In this document: in pieces, positions 9,094 through 17,326 of the stretch
How positions within the stretch are numbered: the first letter of the stretch is position 1
Layout: every line of letters begins with the position of its first letter
NCBI RefSeq assembly: GCF_024662235.1
Contig: NZ_CP096276.1
Span: 6,026,924-6,090,923, forward strand
Direction of reading: 5' to 3'
Length of the DNA: 64,000 nucleotides
Source: Pimelobacter simplex
Lineage (GTDB): Bacteria > Actinomycetota > Actinomycetes > Propionibacteriales > Nocardioidaceae
Notes under the pieces: model-generated
What the model was told of the DNA's origin: nothing
Databases searched by the model: none
The model's input: the letters and a program-made list of their open reading frames with translations, nothing else
Translations under genes and position numbers: made by a program

Positions 9094-9591
9094 TCAGAAG
9101 CCGTGGTGCGAGAGCGCCGGCAGGTCGCCGCGGCGCAGGCCGGCGAGCACGACCGCCTCGTGCGGGACGAGCGGGTCGGGCAGCGCGGAGAGCGGGAACC
9201 AGCGCAGGTCCGCGCACTTGGCCGGCTCGACGATCCGCGGCTCGCCGGACCAGGAGCGGGCGGTGAAGAAGAAGTCGATGCGCTCGTCGATGGGCAGGTC
9301 GTGGGCCGTGCGCTGCATCGCGGTGGCGAACACGAGGTCGAGTCCGGTGACGCCCACCTCTTCGAGGGCCTCGCGGTGGGCGGCGGTCTCGGCGGTCTCG
9401 CCGCGCTCGACGTGGCCGGCCGCGGCGGCGGCCCAGTGGCCGTCCATGTAGCCGGTGTTCTGGCGCAATTGGAGGAGCACCTCGGTGCCCGTGCCGTCCG
9501 TGTCGTCCGGGTCCTCGCGGAGGAGGAAGACGTAGGAGGCGGGAACCACCACGAATCGGGTCTTGCCGGTGGCGGGGTCCTGAACGGTCAC
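9094..9591 (-). CDS. Nudix hydrolase
   Basis: A 165-residue soluble pyrophosphohydrolase. The Nudix box spans GHVERGETAETAA and REALEEVG with all three metal-binding acidic positions intact. Residues 1-45 form the beta-rich N-terminal part (FVVVPASYVFLLRE), and an IDFFFTARSWSGEP segment follows the box. The substrate is not evident. Transcribed leftward, ending 47 bases before the 162-bp hairpin. Confidence 0.9.
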   Translation of the reverse strand: MTVQDPATGKTRFVVVPASYVFLLREDPDDTDGTGTEVLLQLRQNTGYMDGHWAAAAAGHVERGETAETAAHREALEEVGVTGLDLVFATAMQRTAHDLPIDERIDFFFTARSWSGEPRIVEPAKCADLRWFPLSALPDPLVPHEAVVLAGLRRGDLPALSHHGF

Positions 9592-9625
9592 CGAGGTGCT
9601 CTCTGCCGGTCGTCGGTGGGGACGA

Positions 9626-9829
9626 TCAGCTGATGTCGTCGTTCTTGCCGTCGAGGCTGTCGAGCGCGTCCTTGGCCTTGTCGGCGCCGAGGTCGATCTT
9701 GTCGTCGAACTTGCCGCCCGTTTTGTCGGAGGCGAAGTCGGCAGCCTTGTCGACCGCGTCGCCGATCTTGTCGCCCTGGCTGTCGACCGCGTCGCTCAGC
9801 TTGTCCTTGGCGTCATCGAGAAAGCCCAC
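9626..9829 (-). CDS. MT0933/Rv0909-like antitoxin-family protein, copy 1
   Basis: A 67-residue Asp/Lys/Ala-rich helical protein (GFLDDAKDKLSDAVDSQG, with DAVDKAADF, DDKIDLGADKAKDALD). I chose the GTG at 9829 because it aligns the N-terminus with the neighbouring paralogue MGFMDKLKGAKD; an upstream ATG at 9883 would add an unrelated 18-residue leader. The pattern matches the family annotated as antitoxins after mycobacterial MT0933, but no toxin gene adjoins it, so the antitoxin role is only a family label. Confidence 0.8.
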   Translation of the reverse strand: MGFLDDAKDKLSDAVDSQGDKIGDAVDKAADFASDKTGGKFDDKIDLGADKAKDALDSLDGKNDDIS

Positions 9830-9898
9830 GAGAAACCCCCAAAGGTGAGTGTCCGGCGACCCGACCTGAGCCACCGGTGTCACCTTAGAGGATCGGTC

Positions 9899-10120
9899 TC
9901 ACGCGGGGGTGTCGTCCTCGCCCCGCTTGCCGAGCGCGTCCTTGGCCTTGTCGGTGGCCGACTCGATCTTGTCGTGGTACTTGCCCTTGGTCTTGTCGTC
10001 GACGAAGTCGGCGGCCTTGTCGAGCCCGGACTCGATCTTGTCGCCGTGCTTGTCGACCGCGTCGCCGACCTTGTCGGTGACGGTGTCCTTCGCGCCCTTC
10101 AGCTTGTCCATGAATCCCAT
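9899..10120 (-). CDS. MT0933/Rv0909-like antitoxin-family protein, copy 2
   Basis: A 73-residue paralogue of the preceding gene: MGFMDKLKGAKDTVTDKVGD, then HGDKIESGLDKAADFVDDKT and a KAKDALGKRG end. Predicted amphipathic helices with heptad-like Asp/Lys/Ala spacing. The two copies lie in tandem 69 bases apart and read leftward, away from miaA. No toxin-like partner (RelE, VapC or Rv0910-like SRPBCC) is visible in the window. Confidence 0.85.
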   Translation of the reverse strand: MGFMDKLKGAKDTVTDKVGDAVDKHGDKIESGLDKAADFVDDKTKGKYHDKIESATDKAKDALGKRGEDDTPA

Positions 10121-10182
10121 GGCGGTCTCCTCGCGTCGTGGCCCGGGGTGGCTCCCGAGTGGGTCATTGCCACACTAATCCC

Positions 10183-11112
10183 ATGCCGATGAGCCCGACC
10201 CCGCCCGCGACCCCCATCGTGGCGATCGTCGGCCCCACGGCCAGCGGCAAGACGGCGCTCTCGCTCGACCTCGCCGAGGCGCTGGGGGGAGAGATCGTCA
10301 ACACCGACGCCATGCAGGTCTACCGCGGCATGGACATCGGTACGGCGAAGCTACCGCCCGCCGAGCGGCGCGGCATTCCGCACCACCTGCTCGACACGCT
10401 CCAGGTCCGCGACCCGGCCACGGTCGCGGAGTTCCAGGGATGGGCGCGGACGGCGATCGCCGCGCTGCGCGCACGGGGCGCGACGCCCGTCCTGGTGGGC
10501 GGGTCCGCGCTCTACACGCGGGCGATCCTCGACCGCTTCGACTTTCCCGGCACCGACCCGGCCGTCCGGGCGCGGCTGGAGGCCGAGCTCGACGAGGTCG
10601 GCAGCGCGACCCTGCACGCGCGGCTGCGGACGCTCGACCCGCCGGCGGCGGAGCGGATCGAGGTCGAGAACGGGCGCCGCGTCGTCCGGGCGCTGGAGGT
10701 CATCGAGATCACCGGGGAGCCGTTCAGCGCCCACCTCCCCGTCCAGGAGTACGCCGACCCGCGCACCGTCCAGCTCGGCGTCGCGATCGACCGCGACGTC
10801 CTGGAGGAGCGGATCGTGCTGCGGGTGCGGACGATGTTCGACGACGGGCTGCTCGACGAGGTCGAGCGCCTGCTGGCCGAGGGCCTGGCGGAGAGCCGGA
10901 CCGCGGCGGCCGCGATCGGCTACCGGCAGGCGGCGGCGGTGCTCGCGGGGGAGATGTCGGTCGCCGAGGCCATCGACAAGACGGTGATCGCGACGCGCCA
11001 GTTCGCCCGGCGCCAGATGGCCTGGTGGCGCAACGACCCCCGCATCACCTGGCTCGAGCACGACGACCCGGAGCGCGTCGCCCGGGCGCTGAGCGTGGTC
11101 CGGGCGGTCTGA
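10183..11112 (+). CDS. miaA: tRNA dimethylallyltransferase MiaA
   Basis: A 309-residue enzyme that adds the dimethylallyl group to A37 of UNN-decoding tRNAs, making the substrate for MiaB. The P-loop GPTASGKT spans residues 17-24; NTDAMQVYRGMDIGTAK gives the conserved Asp and substrate-binding region; VGGSALYTRAIL and IGYRQAAAVL are family signatures; the end carries TRQFARRQMAWWR. I chose the ATG at 10183; a second ATG two codons later is equally possible. Confidence 0.97.
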   Translation: MPMSPTPPATPIVAIVGPTASGKTALSLDLAEALGGEIVNTDAMQVYRGMDIGTAKLPPAERRGIPHHLLDTLQVRDPATVAEFQGWARTAIAALRARGATPVLVGGSALYTRAILDRFDFPGTDPAVRARLEAELDEVGSATLHARLRTLDPPAAERIEVENGRRVVRALEVIEITGEPFSAHLPVQEYADPRTVQLGVAIDRDVLEERIVLRVRTMFDDGLLDEVERLLAEGLAESRTAAAAIGYRQAAAVLAGEMSVAEAIDKTVIATRQFARRQMAWWRNDPRITWLEHDDPERVARALSVVRAV

Positions 11113-11118
11113 GCCGCC

Positions 11119-12552
11119 TCAGCGCAGCCGCGCCAGCGCGGTCTCGGCCGCGTGGAAGCCGCCCATCCCGTGCACGCCCGCGCCCGGCGGGGTCGCCGCG
11201 GAGCACAGGTAGACGCCCGGGACGCCCAGCTCGTAGGGGGAGAGCGCGATCCGCGGCCGGAAGGCGACCTGGCGCGCGGTGTTGGCACCGGCGCTGATGT
11301 CGCCGCCGACGTAGTTGGCGTTGTAGGCCTCCAGCGCGGCCGGACCGCGGGGAGCCACGGCGAGGACGCGTTCGCGGAAGCCGGGCGCGAACCGCTCGAC
11401 CTGGCTCAGGACGGCCTCGGTCGCGTCGCCGTCGTAGCCGTGGGGGACGTACGCGTAGGCGTAGACGGGGTGGGTCGTGCCGGAGGAGCGGGAGGGATCG
11501 GCGAGGTACTGCTGGCCGAGCAGCACGAACGGCCGCTCGGGCATCTCGCCGCGCACGGTGGCGGCCTCGATCGCGGCGACCTCCTCGGCGGTGCCGCCGA
11601 GGTGGAGGGTGCCGGCCCGGCGGCAGGCCTCGTTGGTCCAGGGGATGTCGCCCTCGATCGCGAGGTCGACCTTGAAGGCGGCGGGGCCGTAGGTGTAGCG
11701 GGCGAGCGCGCGGCGCACGCGCGGGGGCAGGCGGTCGCCGACGATGTCGAGGACGCCGGCCGGCGCCGTGTCCAGCAGTACGACGTCCGGTGCGGCGCCG
11801 CCGGTCAGCTCGCGGACCTGGTCGAGCGAGGTCACCCGGACCCCCGTGCGGACGGTGCCGCCGAGCGAGGTGAGCACCGAGAGCAGGGCGCGGGTGATCG
11901 AGGCCGTGCCGCCCTCGGCGACCGGCCAGCCGACCGCGTGGGCGGTGGCGGTGAGCATCAGCCCGACCGAGCCCGACAGGGGTGTGTCGAGACGGCCGAA
12001 GACATGGGCGGCGACGCCCGAGAACAGCGCCCGGGCGGGGTCGTCGCGGAACCGGGCCGTCGTCCAGGTGGCCGGCTGCAGTGCCTTGACACCGAACCGG
12101 CCGAGGGTGACCGGGTGGCGGGGCAGGTGCGTGACCGGCTGGAAGACCTCGTCGACGAGGTCGTCGAAGTGGCGCACCATCGGCCCTAAGATCCGCTGCC
12201 AGCGGGCCGCGTCGACGCCGAGCGAGGCCGTGGCGGACGCCGCGAGCGAGCGGGTCGCGTAGCCCGCGCGGCCGTCGTCCAGGGGATGGGCGAGGTCGAT
12301 CTCGGGCCAGCGCCAGCGCAGGCCGTGCTCCTCCAGCCCGAGCGAGCTGAAGAAGGGGGAGGCGACGCCCGTCGGGTGGAAGGCCGCGCAGTCGTCGTGG
12401 AGCAGCCCGGGGAGCGTGAGCTCGCTGGTCCGGGTCCCGCCCCCGGGGCGCTCGTGCGCCTCGAGGACGGTCACCGACAGCCCCGCCTGGGCGAGCCGGA
12501 TCGCTCCGGCCAGCCCGTTGGGTCCGCTGCCGACCACGACGGCGGTGGTCAC
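11119..12552 (-). CDS. Phytoene-desaturase-like FAD-dependent oxidoreductase
   Basis: A 477-residue NAD(P)/FAD-binding amine-oxidase-like protein. The N-terminus VTTAVVVGSGPNGLAGAIRLAQ is a GxGxxG dinucleotide fold; GGGTRTSELTLPG follows, and the C-terminal GVYLCSAATPPGAGVHGMGG is the CrtI/retinol-dehydrogenase flavin-binding signature. Translation starts at GTG 12552, overlapping the stop of the DUF3556 gene in GTGA, so the two are translationally coupled. No carotenoid-synthase gene (crtB, crtE) is present nearby, so a carotenoid role is not supported; oxidation of a lipid or acyl product from the upstream ligase is an inference. Confidence 0.88.
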   Translation of the reverse strand: MTTAVVVGSGPNGLAGAIRLAQAGLSVTVLEAHERPGGGTRTSELTLPGLLHDDCAAFHPTGVASPFFSSLGLEEHGLRWRWPEIDLAHPLDDGRAGYATRSLAASATASLGVDAARWQRILGPMVRHFDDLVDEVFQPVTHLPRHPVTLGRFGVKALQPATWTTARFRDDPARALFSGVAAHVFGRLDTPLSGSVGLMLTATAHAVGWPVAEGGTASITRALLSVLTSLGGTVRTGVRVTSLDQVRELTGGAAPDVVLLDTAPAGVLDIVGDRLPPRVRRALARYTYGPAAFKVDLAIEGDIPWTNEACRRAGTLHLGGTAEEVAAIEAATVRGEMPERPFVLLGQQYLADPSRSSGTTHPVYAYAYVPHGYDGDATEAVLSQVERFAPGFRERVLAVAPRGPAALEAYNANYVGGDISAGANTARQVAFRPRIALSPYELGVPGVYLCSAATPPGAGVHGMGGFHAAETALARLR

Positions 12553-14405
12553 GACACGGGATCCTTCCCGCCGGTGAGGGTGCTCTGCCGGCGATAGCCG
12601 TCCGCGGTCCAGCTCACCTGGAGCGGCACCGGGCCGTTGGGCAGCCACGGCTGCTCCTTGACGCAGTCGCGCACGTCCCAGCTGCCGCGCTCGACGACGC
12701 CGAGCGCGGCGTCGATGACGCGGTACTGCTGGGGCCGCGAGGTCTTCCAGGGCGTCGCCTGGGACTCGCAGTAGGCCACCACGAGGTCGCCCGGCGCGAG
12801 GCCGAGGCGCTTCTGGATCGCGGCGACGAGGCGCTCGTCGTGCAGGTGCCCGTCGCCGAAGTTCCAGCCGACGATGATGTTGCAGACGAACTCGCCCTCG
12901 CGGACCGCACGGGTCTCGATGTCGTCGAGGTGCTCGTAGAGCACCGAGAACAGGCCGCGGCCCTGGCTGTGCATCGAGCGCCAGGCGAGCGCCTTCTGGA
13001 TGGTCATCTCCGCCTCGTCGGCGGTGTAGGGCATCGGCTGCATCCGCTGGAGCTGGTCGACCTGGTTCTCCACGAGCGGCAGCTCGTTGAGCCGCTCCTC
13101 GATGCCCGGGCGCATGGTCCACACGGCGGAGGCCCAGTTGCCGGCGTACTGGCGCATCGAGGGGAGGAACGACACGAGGTCGGGGCGCAGGTTGCCGAGC
13201 ACCGGGCCGAAGAGCAGCAGCGCGAAGACCGGGATGAGCAGCAGGGGCTCGGAGAAGTTCCAGATGTTGTACGTCGACGCCTCGAAGCCGTCGCCGAAGC
13301 CGGCCCACAGCACGATGGCGATGTAGCCGAAGTAGACGTTCCACTCCAGCGGCACCGCGAGCGGGAACGTCGAGGTGATGTAGATGTGGAAGACCAGCAT
13401 GGCGACGGCGCCGAGCAGGGCGATCGTGTTGTTCGTGGTGAGCAGCAGCACGACCGGGATGATGATCTCGACGGTCGTGCCGCCCACGTGGGCCATGAAC
13501 CAGGCGAGCCGGCTGGGCCGGAGGTCGTCGGGGGCGCTGCGGTAGTGCAGGCGCTTGACGACGTCGAGCTGGCCCGGGCTGTTGGACACCATCGGCGGGA
13601 CGACGTTGATGAAGTGCTCGCCGATCTTGGAGACGCCGGCGCCGATCCAGACGATGCAGATGATGATCTTGAACGCGACGACGAGGTTGACGAAGTCCGC
13701 CGCGGAGGCGCCGTCGCTGAGCGCGATCGCCCCGAAGGTGGCCGAGAACAGCATGATCGGCAGGTACTGCTCGGAGCGGGCGGCCAGGAAGACGACCTTG
13801 TCGCGCAGCCCCATCAGCGGCATCGTCACCAGGATCGGGAGGAACGCGAGCGGGGGCACGAGCTCCTGCGGGCCGGTGCCGGACGGCAGCAGCCGCACGG
13901 GATCGGCGTGCGCGAGCAGGGGGTAGACCAGGCTGGCCAGCACGGCGACGTACAGCAGGACGTCGACGACGGTGCGCTCGTCGCCGCCGGTCAGCGGGAC
14001 GCGGCGGCCCCACGGGGCCATCCGGATCGTGCCGGGGCGCAGCCAGTAGCGGATGTTGCCGAGCATCGGCACGAAGTGGCCGCACAGCGGGCCGAACGCG
14101 CCGCCGAGGCCGATCACCTCGAGGAGCATCAGCCAGATCGCGAGCTTCTGGTAGACGACGACATTGTCGAACCACGTGCTCGGGTCGGTGAAGTGGACGT
14201 GGTCGGTCGTCGCGGAGGTGATGGCCAGGCCGACGGCGAAGTAGAGGCCCAGCATCTTGAGGATGTAGACCACGTGGAGCATCCGCGGGGTGTTGAAGCC
14301 CGCGGTCACCCAGTTGGTGCTCAGCACCCGGATCCGCTCCCGCAGGGGGAGCACGAGGAAGTCGGCCGGCGGCATCGGCTCCGGCTCGGGCTTGAAGAAT
14401 CCCAT
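12549..14405 (-). CDS. DUF3556 multi-pass membrane protein
   Basis: A 618-residue protein with the family's typical N-terminus (MGFFKPEPEPMPPADFLVLP followed by RERIRVLSTNWVTAGFNTP). About eight to ten hydrophobic helices are visible between residues 40 and 420, including MLHVVYILKMLGLYFAVGLA and VEIIIPVVLLLTTNN. A soluble C-terminal domain of about 190 residues ends in a Trp-rich segment. Its start is one base after the ligase stop and its stop overlaps the oxidoreductase start. The family is widespread in mycobacteria and relatives; its function is unknown to me. Confidence 0.88.
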   Translation of the reverse strand: MGFFKPEPEPMPPADFLVLPLRERIRVLSTNWVTAGFNTPRMLHVVYILKMLGLYFAVGLAITSATTDHVHFTDPSTWFDNVVVYQKLAIWLMLLEVIGLGGAFGPLCGHFVPMLGNIRYWLRPGTIRMAPWGRRVPLTGGDERTVVDVLLYVAVLASLVYPLLAHADPVRLLPSGTGPQELVPPLAFLPILVTMPLMGLRDKVVFLAARSEQYLPIMLFSATFGAIALSDGASAADFVNLVVAFKIIICIVWIGAGVSKIGEHFINVVPPMVSNSPGQLDVVKRLHYRSAPDDLRPSRLAWFMAHVGGTTVEIIIPVVLLLTTNNTIALLGAVAMLVFHIYITSTFPLAVPLEWNVYFGYIAIVLWAGFGDGFEASTYNIWNFSEPLLLIPVFALLLFGPVLGNLRPDLVSFLPSMRQYAGNWASAVWTMRPGIEERLNELPLVENQVDQLQRMQPMPYTADEAEMTIQKALAWRSMHSQGRGLFSVLYEHLDDIETRAVREGEFVCNIIVGWNFGDGHLHDERLVAAIQKRLGLAPGDLVVAYCESQATPWKTSRPQQYRVIDAALGVVERGSWDVRDCVKEQPWLPNGPVPLQVSWTADGYRRQSTLTGGKDPVS

Positions 14406-14406
14406 C

Positions 14407-15846
14407 TCAGGACTCCTTGCTCGTCGTGGCGGCGAGACGGGCCCGCAGGGCGGGCTTGTCGATCTTGCCGACGGGGTTCTTGGGCAGCGCGTCCAGGACG
14501 TGGACCACGACCGGGACCTTGATCTTGGTCAGCTCCTCCCGGCAGCGGGCGAGGAGGACGTCGACGTCGATCACCGCGCCGGGCTCCGGCGCGACGAACG
14601 CGACCGGTACCTCGCCGTAGACGGAGTCGGCGCCACCGACCACCGACGCCTCCAGGACGCCGGTCCCGCCGTGCAGGACGTTCTCGATCTCCTTGGGATA
14701 GATGTTCTCGCCCCCGCGGATGATCATGTCCTTGATCCGGTCCACGATGCGCAGGTAGCCGTCCTCGTCCAGGATCCCGACGTCGCCGGTGTGCAGCCAG
14801 CCGTCGCCGAGCACCTCGGCGGTGGCCTCGGGCCGGTTGAGGTAGCCGCGCATCACGTTGTCGCCCTTGACGACGACCTCGCCGCGCTCGCCGGCGGGCA
14901 GCAGCGCGCCGTCGGGGGCCATGATCGCGACCAGCTGGCCCGGCAGCGCGGGACCGACCGTGCCGGGCTTGCGGACGCCGTCGACGGGATTGCAGGTCGA
15001 CGCGCAGGTGCCCTCGGAGAGGCCGTAGCCCTCGACCAGCGGGAAGCCGAACCGCTTCTCGACGGCCGCGAAGAGCTCCGGCGGCGCGGGGGCGGCGCCG
15101 CAGATCGCGAAGCGCACGGAGCTCACGTCGGCGGTGAACTCGGCCGGCAGCGCGACCAGGTGGCTGTAGATCGTCGGCACCGCCGAGAAGTACGTCGGCC
15201 GGTAGCGCTCGATCGCGCCGAGGAACTCGACCGGGTGGAAGCGCTGCAGCACGGTCAGCTGGGCGCCGACCGACATCGGCGTCAAGAAGCTCACGCAGAT
15301 CGCGTTGACGTGGAACAGGGGGAGCACCAGCAGGCAGTGGTCGTCCGCGCCGGCCCGGATGCCCTCGCCCATCCCGGAGATCATCGCGGCGAGGTTGCCG
15401 TGGTCGAGCATCACGCCCTTGGGCCGGCCGGTCGAGCCGCTCGTGTAGACGAGGAGCGCGAGGTCGCCCGGCGCCGTCTCGGCCGGCGGCAGCGTGCCGG
15501 CGGGCTCGGTCGGCAGGTCCGCGACGTTGTCGCGGTCGATCACGAGCACCGCGCCCGAGTCGCTGATCTGGTGCCCGGACTCGGTGGCGGTGAACGTCGG
15601 GTTGACCGGCGTCGCGGCCGCGCCGAGACGCCAGGCGGCCATGATCACGACGAGCAGCTCGACCTGGTTCGGCAGCATCACCGCGACCACGGACCCGCGG
15701 CGGACACCCTGCGCGGCGAGGTGCTCGGCCGCGGCCTCGACCCGCACGGCGAACCCGCGGTAGTCGAGCGCGATCCGCTCGTCGCGGACACACGGGCGCT
15801 CGTCGTACGCCGTGGGGCGGCGCCAGGGGAGGTAGGTCAGCGTCAT
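14407..15846 (-). CDS. Acyl-CoA synthetase / AMP-dependent acid ligase (ANL superfamily)
   Basis: A 479-residue adenylating enzyme. Motifs: P-loop-like YTSGSTGRPKGVML, EGYGLSEGTC (A5), HTGDVGILDEDGYLRIVDR (A7-A8 hinge), IRGGENIYPKEIE and the catalytic Lys in PVGKIDKPALR. Length is slightly short for a fatty-acyl ligase because the N-terminus is compact. The ATG at 15846 is six bases after a TACGGT -10-like hexamer on the minus strand, suggesting a leaderless mRNA. First gene of a three-gene operon with DUF3556 and the FAD oxidoreductase. The carboxylic acid substrate is unknown. Confidence 0.92.
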   Translation of the reverse strand: MTLTYLPWRRPTAYDERPCVRDERIALDYRGFAVRVEAAAEHLAAQGVRRGSVVAVMLPNQVELLVVIMAAWRLGAAATPVNPTFTATESGHQISDSGAVLVIDRDNVADLPTEPAGTLPPAETAPGDLALLVYTSGSTGRPKGVMLDHGNLAAMISGMGEGIRAGADDHCLLVLPLFHVNAICVSFLTPMSVGAQLTVLQRFHPVEFLGAIERYRPTYFSAVPTIYSHLVALPAEFTADVSSVRFAICGAAPAPPELFAAVEKRFGFPLVEGYGLSEGTCASTCNPVDGVRKPGTVGPALPGQLVAIMAPDGALLPAGERGEVVVKGDNVMRGYLNRPEATAEVLGDGWLHTGDVGILDEDGYLRIVDRIKDMIIRGGENIYPKEIENVLHGGTGVLEASVVGGADSVYGEVPVAFVAPEPGAVIDVDVLLARCREELTKIKVPVVVHVLDALPKNPVGKIDKPALRARLAATTSKES

Positions 15847-15852
15847 GCTGGG

Positions 15853-15897
15853 ACCGTAGGACGCGACCGATCCACGGTTCTTGGTGCGCGGAACCAA
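15853..15897 (-). promoter_or_regulatory. Putative leaderless promoter and operator of the ligase operon
   Basis: On the minus strand TACGGT (15858-15853) lies six bases before the ligase ATG, a typical actinobacterial leaderless arrangement. TTGGT-N7-ACCAA (15881-15897) would overlap the -35 region and is a candidate operator for the divergent PucR-type regulator. Inferred from spacing only. Confidence 0.35.
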
Positions 15898-16013
15898 ACC
15901 CGGTCGCCGGAATCGGCGTGCCGGGGCCAAGGCGGGTCGCCGTCCCGGTCTGGCATCCTGGCGTGACCGCCGTCACCGTTGGTCTCGGGGGCCAACGACC
16001 AAGGGGGCGCAGC

Positions 16014-17258
16014 GTGCCGGACGCGGAGAGCGAGCTCCAGGGCGTCGCCGCGCTCCTCGCCGAGCGCCGGGTCGAGCTGACCGCCTTCCTGGTGCGCGAG
16101 TTCGGGGAGCGGATCCCCGAGCTGCCGCGCGACCCGGTCCTCGTCGACCTGCTCAACGGCAGCGCCGGGTCCAACCTCGAGACGCTCTCGCACCTGCTGC
16201 GCGGGCACGTCCCGGTCACCGACATCCAGGCGCCGTCCGCGGCGGTCGAGTACGCCCGCCGGCTCGCCCAGCGCGGCACCCTGCCCAGCGCGCTGCTGCG
16301 GGCCTACCGGCTCGGCCAGCAGCTCATCCTGCGCTGGGCCTACGAGGAGATCGAGCGCCGGGTCCCGGACCCGGTGCTGGCGCTCGAGACGAGCCGGCTG
16401 CTCACCGAGACCTCGTTCGTGTACGTCGACGCGGTCTCCGAGGAGGTCATCGGCGCCTACCAGTCCGAGCGCGAGCGGTGGCTGACCAACCGCAGCGCCG
16501 TCCAGCGCGAGACCGTCGACGCGCTGCTGCGCGACGACCGGCTCGACCTGGCCGCGACCGAGGCCGCGCTCGGCTACCGGCTGCGCCAGCACCACCTGGG
16601 CCTCGTGCTGTGGACCGAGGCGGGCGCGGGCGACCTCGCCGTGGTCGAGCGGACCGTCGGCCGGATCGCCGAGCGGCTCGGCGCGGCCGGGCACCCGCTG
16701 TTCGTCCCGCGCGACCGCGAGACCGCCTGGGCGTGGGTGCCGATCGGGCGCACGGCCGAGGCCGACCTCAGCGTCGTCGGCACCGTCGTCGCCGAGTGCG
16801 GCGCCCCGGTGTCGGTCGCGGTCGGCGAGCCCGGCGCCGGTGAGCCCGGCTTCCGGATCACCCACGTCGGCGCTGCCGCCGCCCACGAGGTCGCCCAGCT
16901 CGGGCAGCTCCCCGCCGGCCACGTCATCGGGTACGACGACCCGACCGTGCGCGCCGCCGCCCTCCTCGCCCGCGACCTGCCCAGCACCCGCCGGATGGTG
17001 CGCGGGACCCTCGGCGACCTCGCCGACGACTCCGAGGGCGCGGCCCGGCTGCGCGAGACGCTGCTGGCGTTCGTCGAGGAGCGGGAGAGCTATGTCGCCA
17101 CCGCGGCCCGGGTGCACCTGCACAAGAACACCGTGAAGTACCGCGTGGACCGGGCCGTCGAGGCCCGCGGCAAGCCGCTCGGCGAGGACCGTCTCGACCT
17201 CGAGCTCGCGCTGATCGCCTGCCGCTGGCTCGGGCCCGAGGTGCTCGGCCGGTCCTGA
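16014..17258 (+). CDS. PucR-type helix-turn-helix transcriptional regulator
   Basis: A 414-residue regulator. Residues about 1-165 form a helical sensor-like domain (RRVELTAFLVREFGERIPEL), the middle is GGDEF/CdaR-like, and the end carries the HTH_30/PucR C-terminal domain (ESYVATAARVHLHKNTVKYR, then LDLELALIACRWLG). GTG 16014 was chosen because AAGGGGG lies upstream at good spacing. It is divergent from the ligase-DUF3556-oxidoreductase operon, so it probably controls that operon and itself. Confidence 0.85.
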   Translation: MPDAESELQGVAALLAERRVELTAFLVREFGERIPELPRDPVLVDLLNGSAGSNLETLSHLLRGHVPVTDIQAPSAAVEYARRLAQRGTLPSALLRAYRLGQQLILRWAYEEIERRVPDPVLALETSRLLTETSFVYVDAVSEEVIGAYQSERERWLTNRSAVQRETVDALLRDDRLDLAATEAALGYRLRQHHLGLVLWTEAGAGDLAVVERTVGRIAERLGAAGHPLFVPRDRETAWAWVPIGRTAEADLSVVGTVVAECGAPVSVAVGEPGAGEPGFRITHVGAAAAHEVAQLGQLPAGHVIGYDDPTVRAAALLARDLPSTRRMVRGTLGDLADDSEGAARLRETLLAFVEERESYVATAARVHLHKNTVKYRVDRAVEARGKPLGEDRLDLELALIACRWLGPEVLGRS

Positions 17259-17326
17259 CGGGTGCGGAGCGGACCTGCGCAAGAACGGTCAAGCGGCCCG
17301 CCCGCCCGAGCGACGACACTGGTCCC

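Noticed and set aside
11119..15846. Carotenoid biosynthesis cluster
   Set aside because: Only a CrtI-like fold is present; no phytoene synthase, GGPP synthase or cyclase gene nearby.
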